Assembly: GCA_902464115.1 (NCBI GenBank)
Contig: CABQIF010000002.1
Location: 1 to 39,204 of the forward strand
Source of the DNA: an uncultured Ruminococcus sp.
Lineage (GTDB): Bacteria > Bacillota > Clostridia > Oscillospirales > Ruminococcaceae
Length of the DNA stretch: 39,204 nt
Direction: 5' to 3'
This document shows positions 15,907 through 24,646 of this stretch, piece by piece; within the stretch, counting starts at the first letter, position 1, and each line of letters opens with the position of its first letter. The translations under genes and the position numbers were made by a program. The notes beneath the pieces are model-generated. The model was not told the DNA's origin. It did no database searches and saw only the letters and a program-made list of their open reading frames with translations.

Positions 15907-16143
15907 TTAGTCTTCCTTATTTGCATCGATGAACTTTACGATGTCGCCAACAGTCTTGATGTTTTCAGAAGCATCGTCGTCAATCTTTACTTCAAATTCG
16001 TCTTCGACAGCCATGATCAGGTCTACGATGTCCAGAGAATCTGCACCCAGATCTTCCTGAATGTTTGCATCCATTGTAACTTCGTCTGCTTCTACATCCA
16101 GCTGATCTACGATCATGTCCTTAATCTTGTCGAATGTTGCCAT
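15907..16143 (-). CDS. acpP: Acyl carrier protein
   Basis: A 78-residue acidic four-helix carrier. The motif GADSLDIVD holds Ser36, the site of 4'-phosphopantetheine attachment. It carries the growing chain for all Fab enzymes. It is the last gene of the operon, 20 bases after accA, an unusual place since acpP often lies near fabD/fabG/fabF. TTGGAGG lies about ten bases before the ATG. Confidence 0.97.
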   Translation of the reverse strand: MATFDKIKDMIVDQLDVEADEVTMDANIQEDLGADSLDIVDLIMAVEDEFEVKIDDDASENIKTVGDIVKFIDANKED

Positions 16144-16163
16144 AATTTTTTTCCTCCAAAAGT

Positions 16164-17021
16164 TTATTCATTTTCATTTCCGGCAGCTGCTTTTTGTACC
16201 TCGTGAGATGGTTCTGAAAAGACGCCGATTTTTCTAAATTTAGTATACCGTTCTTTTTGTAAAATGTCAATATCTTTTTGGGATTTTGCAGCTATCGTTT
16301 TCACCAAATATTCCTTAATATTTTGCGACATTTTATCTAAATCGCCCTGAGCCCCGTCTTCTGGTTCTGGGATGATGGCATCTGCCACGCCAAATTCCAG
16401 CAAATCTTGTGCGGTGATCCGCATAATTTCGCAGGCTTCCTGTTCCCGGGAAGCGTCTTTCCAGAGAATCGAGGCTGCACCACGGGGCGAGATGACAGAA
16501 TACAGAGCGTTTTCGAGCATCGCAAGATCATCGCATACGCCCAGTGCCAGAGCACCGCCGCTGCCGCCTTCGCCGAGTACAACGGAAACGACGGGCGTTT
16601 TCAGGGACATAAATTCCGCCAAGTTTTTCGCAATGGCTTCCCCCTGTCCCCGTTCTTCTGCCTCCACGCCGCAGAATGCTCCCGGCGTATCAATGAAGCA
16701 GATGATTGGTCGATGGAACTTTTCTGCCTGCTTTGCCAGCCGCAACGCTTTTCGGTAGCCTTCCGGATGCGGCATTGCAAAGTTGGAGTGTTTGTTTTCT
16801 TCGAGGTTACGCCCCTTGACTTCTGCGATGATGGTAACGGGTACCCCGTTCAGTCGAGCGATACCGCCCAAAATTGCACCATCGTCGCCATAGCCACGGT
16901 CGCCATGCAGTTCAAAGAATTCCTCAAAGATCCGTGGGAGATAGTCGTGAATGGTCGGGCGGTTTTTCTCCCGAACCAACATTTGTTTTTCCCAAGCGGT
17001 ACGCTGTTTTTCACTGCTCAT
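16164..17021 (-). CDS. accA: Acetyl-CoA carboxylase carboxyltransferase subunit alpha
   Basis: A 285-residue carboxyltransferase alpha subunit that, with AccD, moves CO2 from biotin to acetyl-CoA to give malonyl-CoA. It shows ELHGDRGYGDD, FIDTPGAFCGVEAEERGQGEAIA (crotonase-fold oxyanion region) and VLGEGGSGGALALG, all typical. The length is slightly short at the N-terminus, as in many Firmicutes. Its ATG overlaps the accD stop (ATGA), which fits 1:1 synthesis of the two subunits. Confidence 0.97.
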   Translation of the reverse strand: MSSEKQRTAWEKQMLVREKNRPTIHDYLPRIFEEFFELHGDRGYGDDGAILGGIARLNGVPVTIIAEVKGRNLEENKHSNFAMPHPEGYRKALRLAKQAEKFHRPIICFIDTPGAFCGVEAEERGQGEAIAKNLAEFMSLKTPVVSVVLGEGGSGGALALGVCDDLAMLENALYSVISPRGAASILWKDASREQEACEIMRITAQDLLEFGVADAIIPEPEDGAQGDLDKMSQNIKEYLVKTIAAKSQKDIDILQKERYTKFRKIGVFSEPSHEVQKAAAGNENE

Positions 17022-17896
17022 GATGCCTGCACCTCCTCGGTCTGTGTATCCTGTTCCGGCAGATAGCCGTGCAGTTGCAGCAAGGAAGAGAGGGTTTTCC
17101 GCAGCTTGCTGCGTTCTACGATCTGGTCAACAAATCCATGCGAGAGCATGAACTCTGCCAGTTGAAAATCATCCGGCAGGTGTTGTTTGATCGTTCCCTC
17201 AATGACACGCCGTCCAGCAAATCCAATCAGAACCTTTGGTTCTGCAAGGATAATATCGCCCAGTGAAGCAAACGATGCGGTTACACCGCCCGTGGTCGGG
17301 TCAGTCATGACCGTAATATACAGCTGTCCGGCTTCGTTGTGCCGCTGAACAGCAGCAGAGGTCTTTGCCATCTGCATCAGGGATAGAATGCCTTCCTGCA
17401 TTCTTGCACCGCCGGAAGCGGTGAATGCAATGACAGGAAGTTGTTTTTCAGCTGCCCGTTCAAAAGCACGAGTAATTTTTTCACCGACTGCACTGCCCAT
17501 GGATGCCATCATAAAATGAGAATCCATAATAATTACCACTGCACGAGAACCTTGAATGGTGCATTCTCCCGTGAGAACAGCATCTTTCAAGCCGGTCTTT
17601 TCCTGTAACTGTGCGACTTTTTCCGCATAGTTCGGGAAAGAGAGGGGGTCTAAGCTTTCCAGTTCTGCATCATATTCCACAAAGCTGTTCGCATCTGCGG
17701 TGATTTGCAGCCGTTCCTTTGCCGTCAGTCGGGCATGGTATCGGCAATTCGGGCAGACCTTTCCGGCCTCCTGAAAGACCGTCAGCAGAACGGTATGCTG
17801 GCAGCGTGGGCATTTGAAGGTTGGCTGCTCGTGAGCATGAGCCCCTTCTTCACCATAAAACCGTTTGGTTACGGTTTTGAATAAATCATCTAACAT
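17018..17896 (-). CDS. accD: Acetyl-CoA carboxylase carboxyltransferase subunit beta
   Basis: A 292-residue beta subunit with the N-terminal zinc ribbon C29-x2-C32...C48-x2-C51 and the crotonase-like core (GARMQEGILSLMQMAKTSAA, GGVTASFASLGDIILAEP). I prefer ATG 17896 (MLDDLFKTVTKRF), which matches the usual AccD opening and has GGTGG eight bases before it; an ATG at 17911 is possible. It is translationally coupled to accA and lies 45 bases after accC. Confidence 0.96.
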   Translation of the reverse strand: MLDDLFKTVTKRFYGEEGAHAHEQPTFKCPRCQHTVLLTVFQEAGKVCPNCRYHARLTAKERLQITADANSFVEYDAELESLDPLSFPNYAEKVAQLQEKTGLKDAVLTGECTIQGSRAVVIIMDSHFMMASMGSAVGEKITRAFERAAEKQLPVIAFTASGGARMQEGILSLMQMAKTSAAVQRHNEAGQLYITVMTDPTTGGVTASFASLGDIILAEPKVLIGFAGRRVIEGTIKQHLPDDFQLAEFMLSHGFVDQIVERSKLRKTLSSLLQLHGYLPEQDTQTEEVQAS

Positions 17897-17956
17897 GTTT
17901 TCTACCACCATCGGATCAGCCGCCTGACGGCAAGGCTGGTTTTGTTGTTATTGGGA

Positions 17957-19315
17957 TTATTTCTGTTTGGAATCCTCCAGCCAGTGCATGAGGAATGCAT
18001 TGTCATATGTGCCCTGTTCAAAGGCTTCTGTTTTCAGCAGACGCAGTTGAAAATCAATGTTGGTTTCTACGCCGTCTACTAAAAATTCAGACAAAGCCCA
18101 TCGCATTTTCTGGATGGCTTCTTTTCGGGTTGGAGCGTGCACAATCAGCTTTGCAATCATGGAATCATAATAAGGCGGGATTGTGTAGCCCTGATAGATG
18201 GCACTGTCAATCCGAACGCCCATGCCGCCCGGCAGGTGCAACGCCTGAATCGTGCCCGGAGAAGGGCGGAAGTTGCAGTCCGGATTTTCGGCATTGATGC
18301 GGCATTCAATGGCATGTCCACGGAGTGTGATGTCCTCCTGTGTAAATGGCAGCGGTTCGCCCTGTGCGATCCGCAGCTGTGTCTGTACCAAGTCAATGCC
18401 AGTCACCCATTCTGTAACAGGGTGTTCCACCTGAATTCTGGTATTCATCTCCATGAAGTAGAAATTCCGTTCATGGTCAACCAGAAATTCAATCGTGCCA
18501 GCGTTGCAGTAACCGCAGGCTTTGGCAGCGGCAACCGCTGCTTTCTGCATGGCATCCCGTAATTCTGGTGTCATGAGGGGACTCGGGCTTTCTTCCAGCA
18601 CCTTTTGATTTCGCCGCTGCATACTGCAATCCCGTTCGCCGAGAGCAACGGTGTTGCCGTATTCATCTGCAATGATTTGCACTTCTACATGATGCGGGCC
18701 AATGATCAGCTTTTCGAGATAAACTGTGTCATCCCCGAAGAACTTCTTTGCCTCTTCCTGTGCAACGTGCAGCTGTTCTTCGAGCTGTTCTTCGCTGTCT
18801 ACTCGCCGGATACCCCGACCGCCACCGCCGGCAGATGCCTTGACGAGTACCGGATATCCAATTTTCTTTGCAATTTCCTTTGCCTCTTCGATGGAGTGCA
18901 ACGCACCCTCTGAACCTGGAATAACAGGAACGCCAGCAGCTTTCATGGTTTCCTTTGCCTGAGCCTTGTCGCCCAGCATGGCGATGCATTCCGGAGAAGG
19001 GCCAATGAATGTGATGTCATTTTCCCGGCAGAGTTTTGCGAACTCTGCATTTTCGGATAAGAATCCGAATCCCGGATGGACTGCCGTTGCACCTGTCTGG
19101 CGGCAGGCTTCAATGATGGAATCCATGCGTAAGTAGCTGTCTGCGGTTGCCGGAGCACCGATGCAGACTGCACGGTCTGCAAACTTGACGTGCAGGGCAT
19201 CTCGGTCAGCGGTGGAATACACGCTGACACAGCCTAAATTCTGTTCCCGACAAGCTCGAATAATGCGAACAGCAATTTCTCCTCGATTGGCAATCAATAC
19301 TGTATCAAATCGCAT
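17957..19315 (-). CDS. accC: Biotin carboxylase
   Basis: A 452-residue ATP-grasp enzyme that carboxylates biotin on AccB using bicarbonate and ATP. The N-terminal biotin-carboxylase domain begins DTVLIANRGEIAVRIIRA. KASAGGGGRGIRRV is the glycine-rich ATP loop, and EMNTRIQVEHPVTE carries the catalytic metal-binding and Arg/Glu residues. The C-terminal domain (HAIECRINAENP onward) is complete. The length fits the family. It lies between fabZ and accD. Confidence 0.97.
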   Translation of the reverse strand: MRFDTVLIANRGEIAVRIIRACREQNLGCVSVYSTADRDALHVKFADRAVCIGAPATADSYLRMDSIIEACRQTGATAVHPGFGFLSENAEFAKLCRENDITFIGPSPECIAMLGDKAQAKETMKAAGVPVIPGSEGALHSIEEAKEIAKKIGYPVLVKASAGGGGRGIRRVDSEEQLEEQLHVAQEEAKKFFGDDTVYLEKLIIGPHHVEVQIIADEYGNTVALGERDCSMQRRNQKVLEESPSPLMTPELRDAMQKAAVAAAKACGYCNAGTIEFLVDHERNFYFMEMNTRIQVEHPVTEWVTGIDLVQTQLRIAQGEPLPFTQEDITLRGHAIECRINAENPDCNFRPSPGTIQALHLPGGMGVRIDSAIYQGYTIPPYYDSMIAKLIVHAPTRKEAIQKMRWALSEFLVDGVETNIDFQLRLLKTEAFEQGTYDNAFLMHWLEDSKQK

Positions 19316-19327
19316 ACGACAACGCCT

Positions 19328-19765
19328 TTACACTTCCACTGCGAATTTGATTTCGCAGGTAACGGCTCTTTTGCCACCAACGCTGGCAACTGCTTTGCTG
19401 ATACCAATTGGACCTCTCTGGCTGATGATCTCCACTTCCAGATCTAGAACATCGCCCGGTACAACCTGTTTGCGGAATTTTGCCTTGTCGATTCCGGCAA
19501 ACAGAGCGATTTTGCCTTTAAATTCTGGCTGAGAGAGGATGCAGACTGCACCTGCCTGTGCCAGCATTTCTACCATCAGAACGCCTGGTGTGACCGGCTT
19601 TTCCGGAAAGTGTCCCTTGAACCAGAAATCATCTTCCTTGACATACTTTCTGGCAACGACTTTCTTTCCAACTTCCATGGACAGGACTTCGTCGATCAAC
19701 AGGAACGGAGCACGATGCGGAATGATTTCCTTGATCTGTTCCTGATTCAGTAATACTTCTGCCAT
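19328..19765 (-). CDS. fabZ: 3-hydroxyacyl-ACP dehydratase FabZ
   Basis: A 145-residue hot-dog fold dehydratase with the active-site motif GHFPEKPVTPGV (His52) and Glu66 in MVEMLAQAG. It removes water from 3-hydroxyacyl-ACP in each elongation round. No FabA or FabM is present in this cluster, so how unsaturated chains are made is not shown here. CGAAAGGAG precedes the ATG; 14 bases follow accB. Confidence 0.97.
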   Translation of the reverse strand: MAEVLLNQEQIKEIIPHRAPFLLIDEVLSMEVGKKVVARKYVKEDDFWFKGHFPEKPVTPGVLMVEMLAQAGAVCILSQPEFKGKIALFAGIDKAKFRKQVVPGDVLDLEVEIISQRGPIGISKAVASVGGKRAVTCEIKFAVEV

Positions 19766-19779
19766 ATGGACTCCTTTCG

Positions 19780-20250
19780 TTATTCAACCCGTAAGATTGG
19801 CTGGTCGTATTCGACAGCTTCGCCGTTTCCGACCAGAATTTCCGCAACAGTGCCTTCGATTTCGCTCTGAACCTCATTCATGAGTTTCATGGATTCGATG
19901 ATAAACAGCACATCGCCCTTTTTGATTTGGTCGCCAACCTTGACGAATGGCGGCTGATCTGGAGCAGAGGCTGCATAAAACGTGCCGACAATCGGTGCTT
20001 TTACGAACTTGCCAGCCGGAGCAGCTGCCTTGACTTCTGGAGCAGGTGCAGTCACAGCCGGAGCGGCTGCCAGTGGAGCAGCAGCTGCTGCAACCGGAAG
20101 ACTTTCGACAACGGTCTGTGCAGCTGCCTTTTTGCCCTTTACCGTAATGGTGCTGTCACCATTTTGAACAGTAATTTCACCCAGATTTTTATCTGCCACG
20201 AGGTCGGCTAATTTTTGAATGAATTCGAGATTCATGTGATTGTTTTCCAT
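19780..20250 (-). CDS. accB: Biotin carboxyl carrier protein of acetyl-CoA carboxylase
   Basis: A 156-residue protein. Residues 1-40 form an N-terminal segment seen in AccB, then an Ala/Pro-rich flexible linker (about 52-80) and a biotinyl domain (81-156). The biotin lysine is K122 in ESMKLMNEV; Ser replaces the usual Ala of the EAMKM motif, a known clostridial variant (from memory). AAGGAG precedes the ATG at 20250. Confidence 0.96.
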   Translation of the reverse strand: MENNHMNLEFIQKLADLVADKNLGEITVQNGDSTITVKGKKAAAQTVVESLPVAAAAAPLAAAPAVTAPAPEVKAAAPAGKFVKAPIVGTFYAASAPDQPPFVKVGDQIKKGDVLFIIESMKLMNEVQSEIEGTVAEILVGNGEAVEYDQPILRVE

Positions 20251-20262
20251 GCGATTTTCTCC

Positions 20263-21501
20263 TTAGTCTACGCACTTCTTAAAGCACAGGGTCGCATTGT
20301 GACCGCCGAATCCCAACGAGTTGGAGAGGGCAGCCTTGACTTCGCATTCCACAGGTGCTTCGGTGCAGTAATCCAAATCACATTCTGGGTCTGGTGTAGT
20401 GTAGCCAATGGTCTGGTGCAGGAAGTTTTCGTGAACCGACATTGCGGAAACAATGGCTTCTACCGCACCTGTACCGCCGAGCATATGTCCCGTCATGGAT
20501 TTGGTTGAGTTGATTTTAACAGTCTTTGCAGCTTCTTCGCCCAATGCAATCTTAATGGCTCTGGTTTCGTACTTGTCGTTCAGACCGGTAGAAGTACCGT
20601 GTGCATTGATGTATGTAATATCAGACGGCTGCAAGCCTGCTTCGGTGTAAGCGTTGACCATTGCCTTTGCAGCAGCTTCGCCCTCCGGAGCTGGAGAAGT
20701 CATGTGATAAGCGTCACAGGTTGCCCCGTATCCAGCCAGTTCACAGTAGATTTTTGCCCCTCTTGCAACAGCGTGTTCGTATTCTTCCAGCAGCAGGATA
20801 CCGCAGCCTTCGCCCAGAACAAAGCCATTCCGGTTTTTGTCGAACGGAATGGAAGCCTTTGTTGGGTCAGATTCCTTGGTGAGGGCTTTCATGGTCTTGA
20901 ATCCGCCAATGGTAAATTCATCAATGGTGGATTCTGTACCGCCGCACAGGCAAACATCCAGATAACCATCCTTGATTTTCCGGAATGCTTCACCAATGGC
21001 ATGGGTAGAAGAAGCACATGCGGTTACAGTACAGTAGTTATCGCCACGGAAGTTGGTCTTCATGGCAACCTGACCGCCAGCCATGTTGGAAATCATCATC
21101 GGAACGAAGAACGGAGAAATCCGGTTCGGGCCTTTTTCCAGATAGATGCTGTGCTGTTTCTGAGTCATTTCCAGACCACCGATGCCGCAGCCAATAATGA
21201 CACCGCAGCGATATGGGTCGAGATCTTTGAGGTCAGAGCCACAGTCTGCCAGTGCTTCCTTGGCAGCAACAACAGCGAACTGGGTAAAGCGTTCCATGTG
21301 GCGGATGTCTTTCTTGTCCAGATGTGCAGCTGGGTCAAAGTCCCGTACCATGCCGGCAACGCTGACTTCAACTTCTGTGGTATCAAATGTATCAATGGTA
21401 GAGATACCGAGCTTGCCCTGCTTGACGTTGTTCCAGAAGGTTTCCAGATTGCAGCCGAGCGGGTTTACAGTTCCCATACCGGTAATGACAACTCGTTTCA
21501 T
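20263..21501 (-). CDS. fabF: 3-oxoacyl-ACP synthase II
   Basis: A 412-residue condensing enzyme: MKRVVITGMGTVNPLGCN at the start, the nucleophile C162 in VTACASSTHAIGEAF, then the first His in NAHGTSTGLND and the second in STKSMTGHMLGGTGAVEA. This Cys-His-His triad defines KAS I/II; the single copy would carry out all elongation after FabH. ATG 21501 follows GAAAGGATC; upstream in-frame sequence holds a poly-His-like run from noncoding CAT repeats and is not part of the protein. Confidence 0.97.
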   Translation of the reverse strand: MKRVVITGMGTVNPLGCNLETFWNNVKQGKLGISTIDTFDTTEVEVSVAGMVRDFDPAAHLDKKDIRHMERFTQFAVVAAKEALADCGSDLKDLDPYRCGVIIGCGIGGLEMTQKQHSIYLEKGPNRISPFFVPMMISNMAGGQVAMKTNFRGDNYCTVTACASSTHAIGEAFRKIKDGYLDVCLCGGTESTIDEFTIGGFKTMKALTKESDPTKASIPFDKNRNGFVLGEGCGILLLEEYEHAVARGAKIYCELAGYGATCDAYHMTSPAPEGEAAAKAMVNAYTEAGLQPSDITYINAHGTSTGLNDKYETRAIKIALGEEAAKTVKINSTKSMTGHMLGGTGAVEAIVSAMSVHENFLHQTIGYTTPDPECDLDYCTEAPVECEVKAALSNSLGFGGHNATLCFKKCVD

Positions 21502-21650
21502 AAAAGATCCTTTCTTCGACAGCGATGCTGTCAAATTATGATGATGGTGATGGTATTGGTGGAATGAGAACGCCTGCCGGAGGAGTTCCGGCAAGCGGTT
21601 CACAAACATCCTGTTGAAAGCGTTTTGTACAATGCTTGTGGAATGATGGG

Positions 21651-22391
21651 TTACATCATCAAGCCGCCGGAGATTTCAATCACCTGACCGGTGACATAGC
21701 TGGCATCGTCCGAGCAGAGGAATGAAACCACGCTTGCGATTTCTTCCGGCTGACCGTAACGACCCATTGCAACCAGTCCCAGCATTTTTTCCCGCTGTTC
21801 ATCGGTGAGAGCATCTGTCATCGGGGTCTTGATAAAGCCCGGAGCGACAGCGTTGACAGTAATGCCTCTTGAACCGAGTTCCTTCGCAGCGGTCTTTGTC
21901 ATGCCGATGATGGCAGCCTTGGAAGCAGAATAATTCATCTGTCCCGGGTTGCCGTACAGACCGGCAACGGATGCCAGGCTGACCACTCTGCCGTGCTTCT
22001 GGCGGAGCATCACAGCACCAACCAGCTTCATCATGTTGAACACGCTCTTCTGGTTGACAGCAATGACAGCATCATACTGTTCTTCGGACATCCGAAGCAA
22101 CAAGCCATCCTTGGTAATACCAGCGTTGTTGACCAGAGCATCAATGCTGCCGAACTGCTTCTTGACAGCCTTGACCATTTCTTCACACTGTGTATAATCT
22201 GCAACATTAGCAGGGAACAGAGCCACTTCTACGCCATAAGAACGGCAAGTTTCAGCGACTTTTTCAGCGTTTGCCTTGTCCCCGTCACTCGGATAGTGGT
22301 TGATAGCGATATTGTAACCGTCTTTTGCAAGACGTTCTGCGATACAAGCACCGATGCCCTGAGATGCACCGGTAATCAATGCGGTTGCCAT
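21651..22391 (-). CDS. fabG: 3-oxoacyl-ACP reductase FabG
   Basis: A 246-residue short-chain dehydrogenase. TGASQGIG (7-14) is the NADPH-binding loop, NNAG lies near residue 90, and SLASVAGLYGN with YSASKAA gives the Ser-Tyr-Lys catalytic set. It reduces 3-oxoacyl-ACP. I chose the second ATG (22391) because AAAGGA fits it better than the ATG at 22403. A 149-base gap to fabF holds the low-complexity CAT/ATC run (21535-21555). Confidence 0.96.
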   Translation of the reverse strand: MATALITGASQGIGACIAERLAKDGYNIAINHYPSDGDKANAEKVAETCRSYGVEVALFPANVADYTQCEEMVKAVKKQFGSIDALVNNAGITKDGLLLRMSEEQYDAVIAVNQKSVFNMMKLVGAVMLRQKHGRVVSLASVAGLYGNPGQMNYSASKAAIIGMTKTAAKELGSRGITVNAVAPGFIKTPMTDALTDEQREKMLGLVAMGRYGQPEEIASVVSFLCSDDASYVTGQVIEISGGLMM

Positions 22392-22421
22392 AGGAGAAAC
22401 CATCCTTTCTGTGTTTCGTGT

Positions 22422-23348
22422 TTATCGGTTGAGCAGCGTTTCAGCCTGTCCCATCATTTCCTGAATGACTTCTGCACACGGCTTCACATCATGTACCATG
22501 CCAGCAATCAAACCACACAGGAACGAGCCTTCTTCTACATTGCCGTCCACAACTGCCTTCCGCAGCGAGCCAACTGTGAGGGCCTCAAAGTCTTCCGGCG
22601 GAGCTGCTTTCTTTTCGAGTTCGAGCAGCTTCTTGGTGAACTTGGTTTTTACACCACGGCACGGGCTGCCAGAGAAGACACCTGTTACAGCGTTGTCGGT
22701 GTCCTTTGCTTTCAGGACTAAATTCTTATAGTTTTCGTGAATCTGGCATTCGGTTGTTGCAAGGAAACGAGTTCCCACCTGAACGCCCTCTGCACCCAGC
22801 ATGAATGCAGCAGCAACACCTCTGCCATCAGCGATACCGCCAGCAGCGATGACCGGAACGGAAACGGCATCCACGACCTGCGGAACCAGACACATGGTGG
22901 TGTTCTGTCCGATATGACCGCCGGATTCCATGCCTTCGGCGATGACAGCGTCTGCACCGGAGCGTTCCATTCTTCTTGCAAGAGCAACAGACGGAACAAC
23001 CGGAACGACCTTAATGCCAGCTTCTTTCCAAGCTGCCATATATTTGCCTGGGTTACCAGCACCTGTGGTAATCATCGGCACTTTTTCATCAATGACCAGC
23101 TGTGCCAGATCTTCGGCATTCGGGCTCATCAGCATGATGTTCACGCCAAACGGCTTGTCACCAACTTTTTCCTTGCAAATCCGAATTTGTTCTCTGAGGT
23201 AATCAATCGGGGCGCTGCCGCCGGCAATGATGCCGACACCGCCGGCATTGGTGACAGCAGAAGCAAGCGTGCTCTCTGCAATCCAAGCCATACCGCCCTG
23301 AAAAATCGGATATTTGCATCCGAACAGTTCTGTAATTTTTGTTTTCAT
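22422..23348 (-). CDS. fabK: Enoyl-ACP reductase FabK
   Basis: A 308-residue FMN-dependent TIM-barrel enzyme of the FabK/nitronate monooxygenase superfamily. It begins LFGCKYPIFQGGMAWIAES; flavin-phosphate residues lie in AAGGIADGRGVAAAFMLGAEGVQVGTRF, and GMESGGHIGQNTT is characteristic of FabK. No FabI appears in the window, and the position inside the fab operon supports enoyl reduction rather than nitronate oxidation. Start ATG 23348 follows GAAAGGAATC. Confidence 0.95.
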   Translation of the reverse strand: MKTKITELFGCKYPIFQGGMAWIAESTLASAVTNAGGVGIIAGGSAPIDYLREQIRICKEKVGDKPFGVNIMLMSPNAEDLAQLVIDEKVPMITTGAGNPGKYMAAWKEAGIKVVPVVPSVALARRMERSGADAVIAEGMESGGHIGQNTTMCLVPQVVDAVSVPVIAAGGIADGRGVAAAFMLGAEGVQVGTRFLATTECQIHENYKNLVLKAKDTDNAVTGVFSGSPCRGVKTKFTKKLLELEKKAAPPEDFEALTVGSLRKAVVDGNVEEGSFLCGLIAGMVHDVKPCAEVIQEMMGQAETLLNR

Positions 23349-23380
23349 CTAAAAGATTCCTTTCTGAGTTCAGACATGGA

Positions 23381-24391
23381 TCAATATTCCATGATAATGG
23401 CTGCATAGGTCAAGCCAGCACCAAATCCAACCAGACAAACCTTGTCGCCTCTCTGGATTTTTCCTGCTCGAATGCCTTCATCCAACGCAATCGGAATCGA
23501 CGCACTGGAGGTGTTGCCGTGGTGTTCAATGTTGACAATCACCTTTTCCATTGGCTGCTTCAGATATTTCATTGCGGTTTCAATGATTCGCATATTTGCC
23601 TGATGCGGAACAACCTTGTCCAAGTCGTTCAGGTCGAACCCGATTTTTTCCGCTGCCAGACGAGCAGCCTTTTCGAGGGCATGCGTTGCAAAGCGGTAAA
23701 CTTCCTTGCCGTCCTGCAACATGGTGTATTCCCATCCTTGCGGAGCAAGCTGCATATCCGGGTCGCCGCATTCTACTTCCCGTTTTGCCTTTACGAACGG
23801 GGAGCGTGGCAGTGCACTGTGTGCATAGAGATATTTTGCCCCCGTTCCATCTGCACCCAGATGACTGGTATACAGAGCATCCGGAGCATATTCAATGATT
23901 GCAGCGGCTGCACCATCTCCGAACAGAATGCAGGAAGAACGGTCACTGTAGTTGGTAATTTTGGATAAGCTTTCATTGGCAACCACCAATGCATATTTCA
24001 TATGAGGGTCGGTCATCAAAAACCGGTGTGCTGTGTCCATTGCATAAACAAAGCCGGAGCAGGCAGCGTTCAGGTCAAAGCAAGCTGCATTGACGGCTTT
24101 CGTTTCCCGTTGAATGATACAGGACATCGAAGGCGTACAAAATTCGCCTGTGATGGTGGTATCAATAATCAGCCCGATGTCTGCTGGGTCGATGCCAGCG
24201 GTTGCAATTGCCTGCTGTGCAGCCTGTACCCCCATGTACCATGTCGGTTCGCCATCGGAAACGTGCCGGACGCTGATGCCAGTTCTTGTCCGAATCCATT
24301 CATCGTTGGTTTCCACCATTTCTGATAGATCCGCATTGGTCAGCGTGCAGGGCGGTGTATAGCTGCCAGTGCCTAAAATGTGAATGCCCAT
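23381..24391 (-). CDS. fabH: 3-oxoacyl-ACP synthase III
   Basis: A 336-residue initiating condensing enzyme: acetyl-CoA (or a branched primer) plus malonyl-ACP. The nucleophile is C111 in LNAACSGF, the His lies in VVPHQANMRI and the Asn in EHHGNTSSAS, forming the Cys-His-Asn triad of KAS III. The N-terminal TNDEWIRTRTGI is typical. It is the first gene of the minus-strand operon; CGGAGGA precedes the ATG. Its promoter and leader face fabD. Confidence 0.97.
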   Translation of the reverse strand: MGIHILGTGSYTPPCTLTNADLSEMVETNDEWIRTRTGISVRHVSDGEPTWYMGVQAAQQAIATAGIDPADIGLIIDTTITGEFCTPSMSCIIQRETKAVNAACFDLNAACSGFVYAMDTAHRFLMTDPHMKYALVVANESLSKITNYSDRSSCILFGDGAAAAIIEYAPDALYTSHLGADGTGAKYLYAHSALPRSPFVKAKREVECGDPDMQLAPQGWEYTMLQDGKEVYRFATHALEKAARLAAEKIGFDLNDLDKVVPHQANMRIIETAMKYLKQPMEKVIVNIEHHGNTSSASIPIALDEGIRAGKIQRGDKVCLVGFGAGLTYAAIIMEY

Positions 24392-24454
24392 GCAAAAAAA
24401 TCCTCCGTTCCTATTGTTTCAAGTGAAAATTTGTGGTATGATAGGAGCATGGAT

Positions 24455-24469
24455 GACTGTGAAACAGTC
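24455..24469 (-). promoter_or_regulatory. Leader hairpin of the fab operon
   Basis: A perfect GACTGT-GAA-ACAGTC palindrome a few bases into the predicted transcript; it may be a 5' stabiliser or an operator. Confidence 0.4.
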
Positions 24470-24494
24470 CGCCGCACAGATTCATACATTTTAT

Positions 24495-24523
24495 ATTATA
24501 AAGGATTTCGGCACATTTTGCAA
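24495..24523 (-). promoter_or_regulatory. Promoter of the fab/acc operon
   Basis: Minus strand TTGCAA (24518-24523), 17 bases, TATAAT (24495-24500). The -35 overlaps a GCACATTTTGCAA element (24511-24523), which recurs twice nearer to fabD. Confidence 0.75.
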
Positions 24524-24552
24524 TGCGGAAAGCAGTGATTTTCTGTCGCTTT

Positions 24553-24609
24553 GGAACAAATCCTATTTTTTGCACAAAATGTGCGGCTTGTTTTTGTGCA
24601 TTTTGTTCC
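24553..24609. promoter_or_regulatory. Nested inverted repeats between fabH and fabD (possible operator or leader hairpin)
   Basis: GGAACAAA (24553-24560) with TTTGTTCC (24602-24609) enclose TGCACAAAA (24571-24579) with TTTTGTGCA (24592-24600). Part of it is also the palindrome GCACAAAATGTGC (24572-24584). It resembles either paired operator sites for a fatty acid regulator or the fabD leader. I found no clear fabD promoter. Confidence 0.55.
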
Positions 24610-24646
24610 TTTTCCCGAAATTCACAACGAAAGGACGTTTACGATT

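Noticed and set aside
21535..21600. Apparent poly-His N-terminal extension on FabF
   Set aside because: It comes from noncoding CAT/ATC repeats before the true ATG at 21501, which has its own ribosome site and matches other FabF starts.
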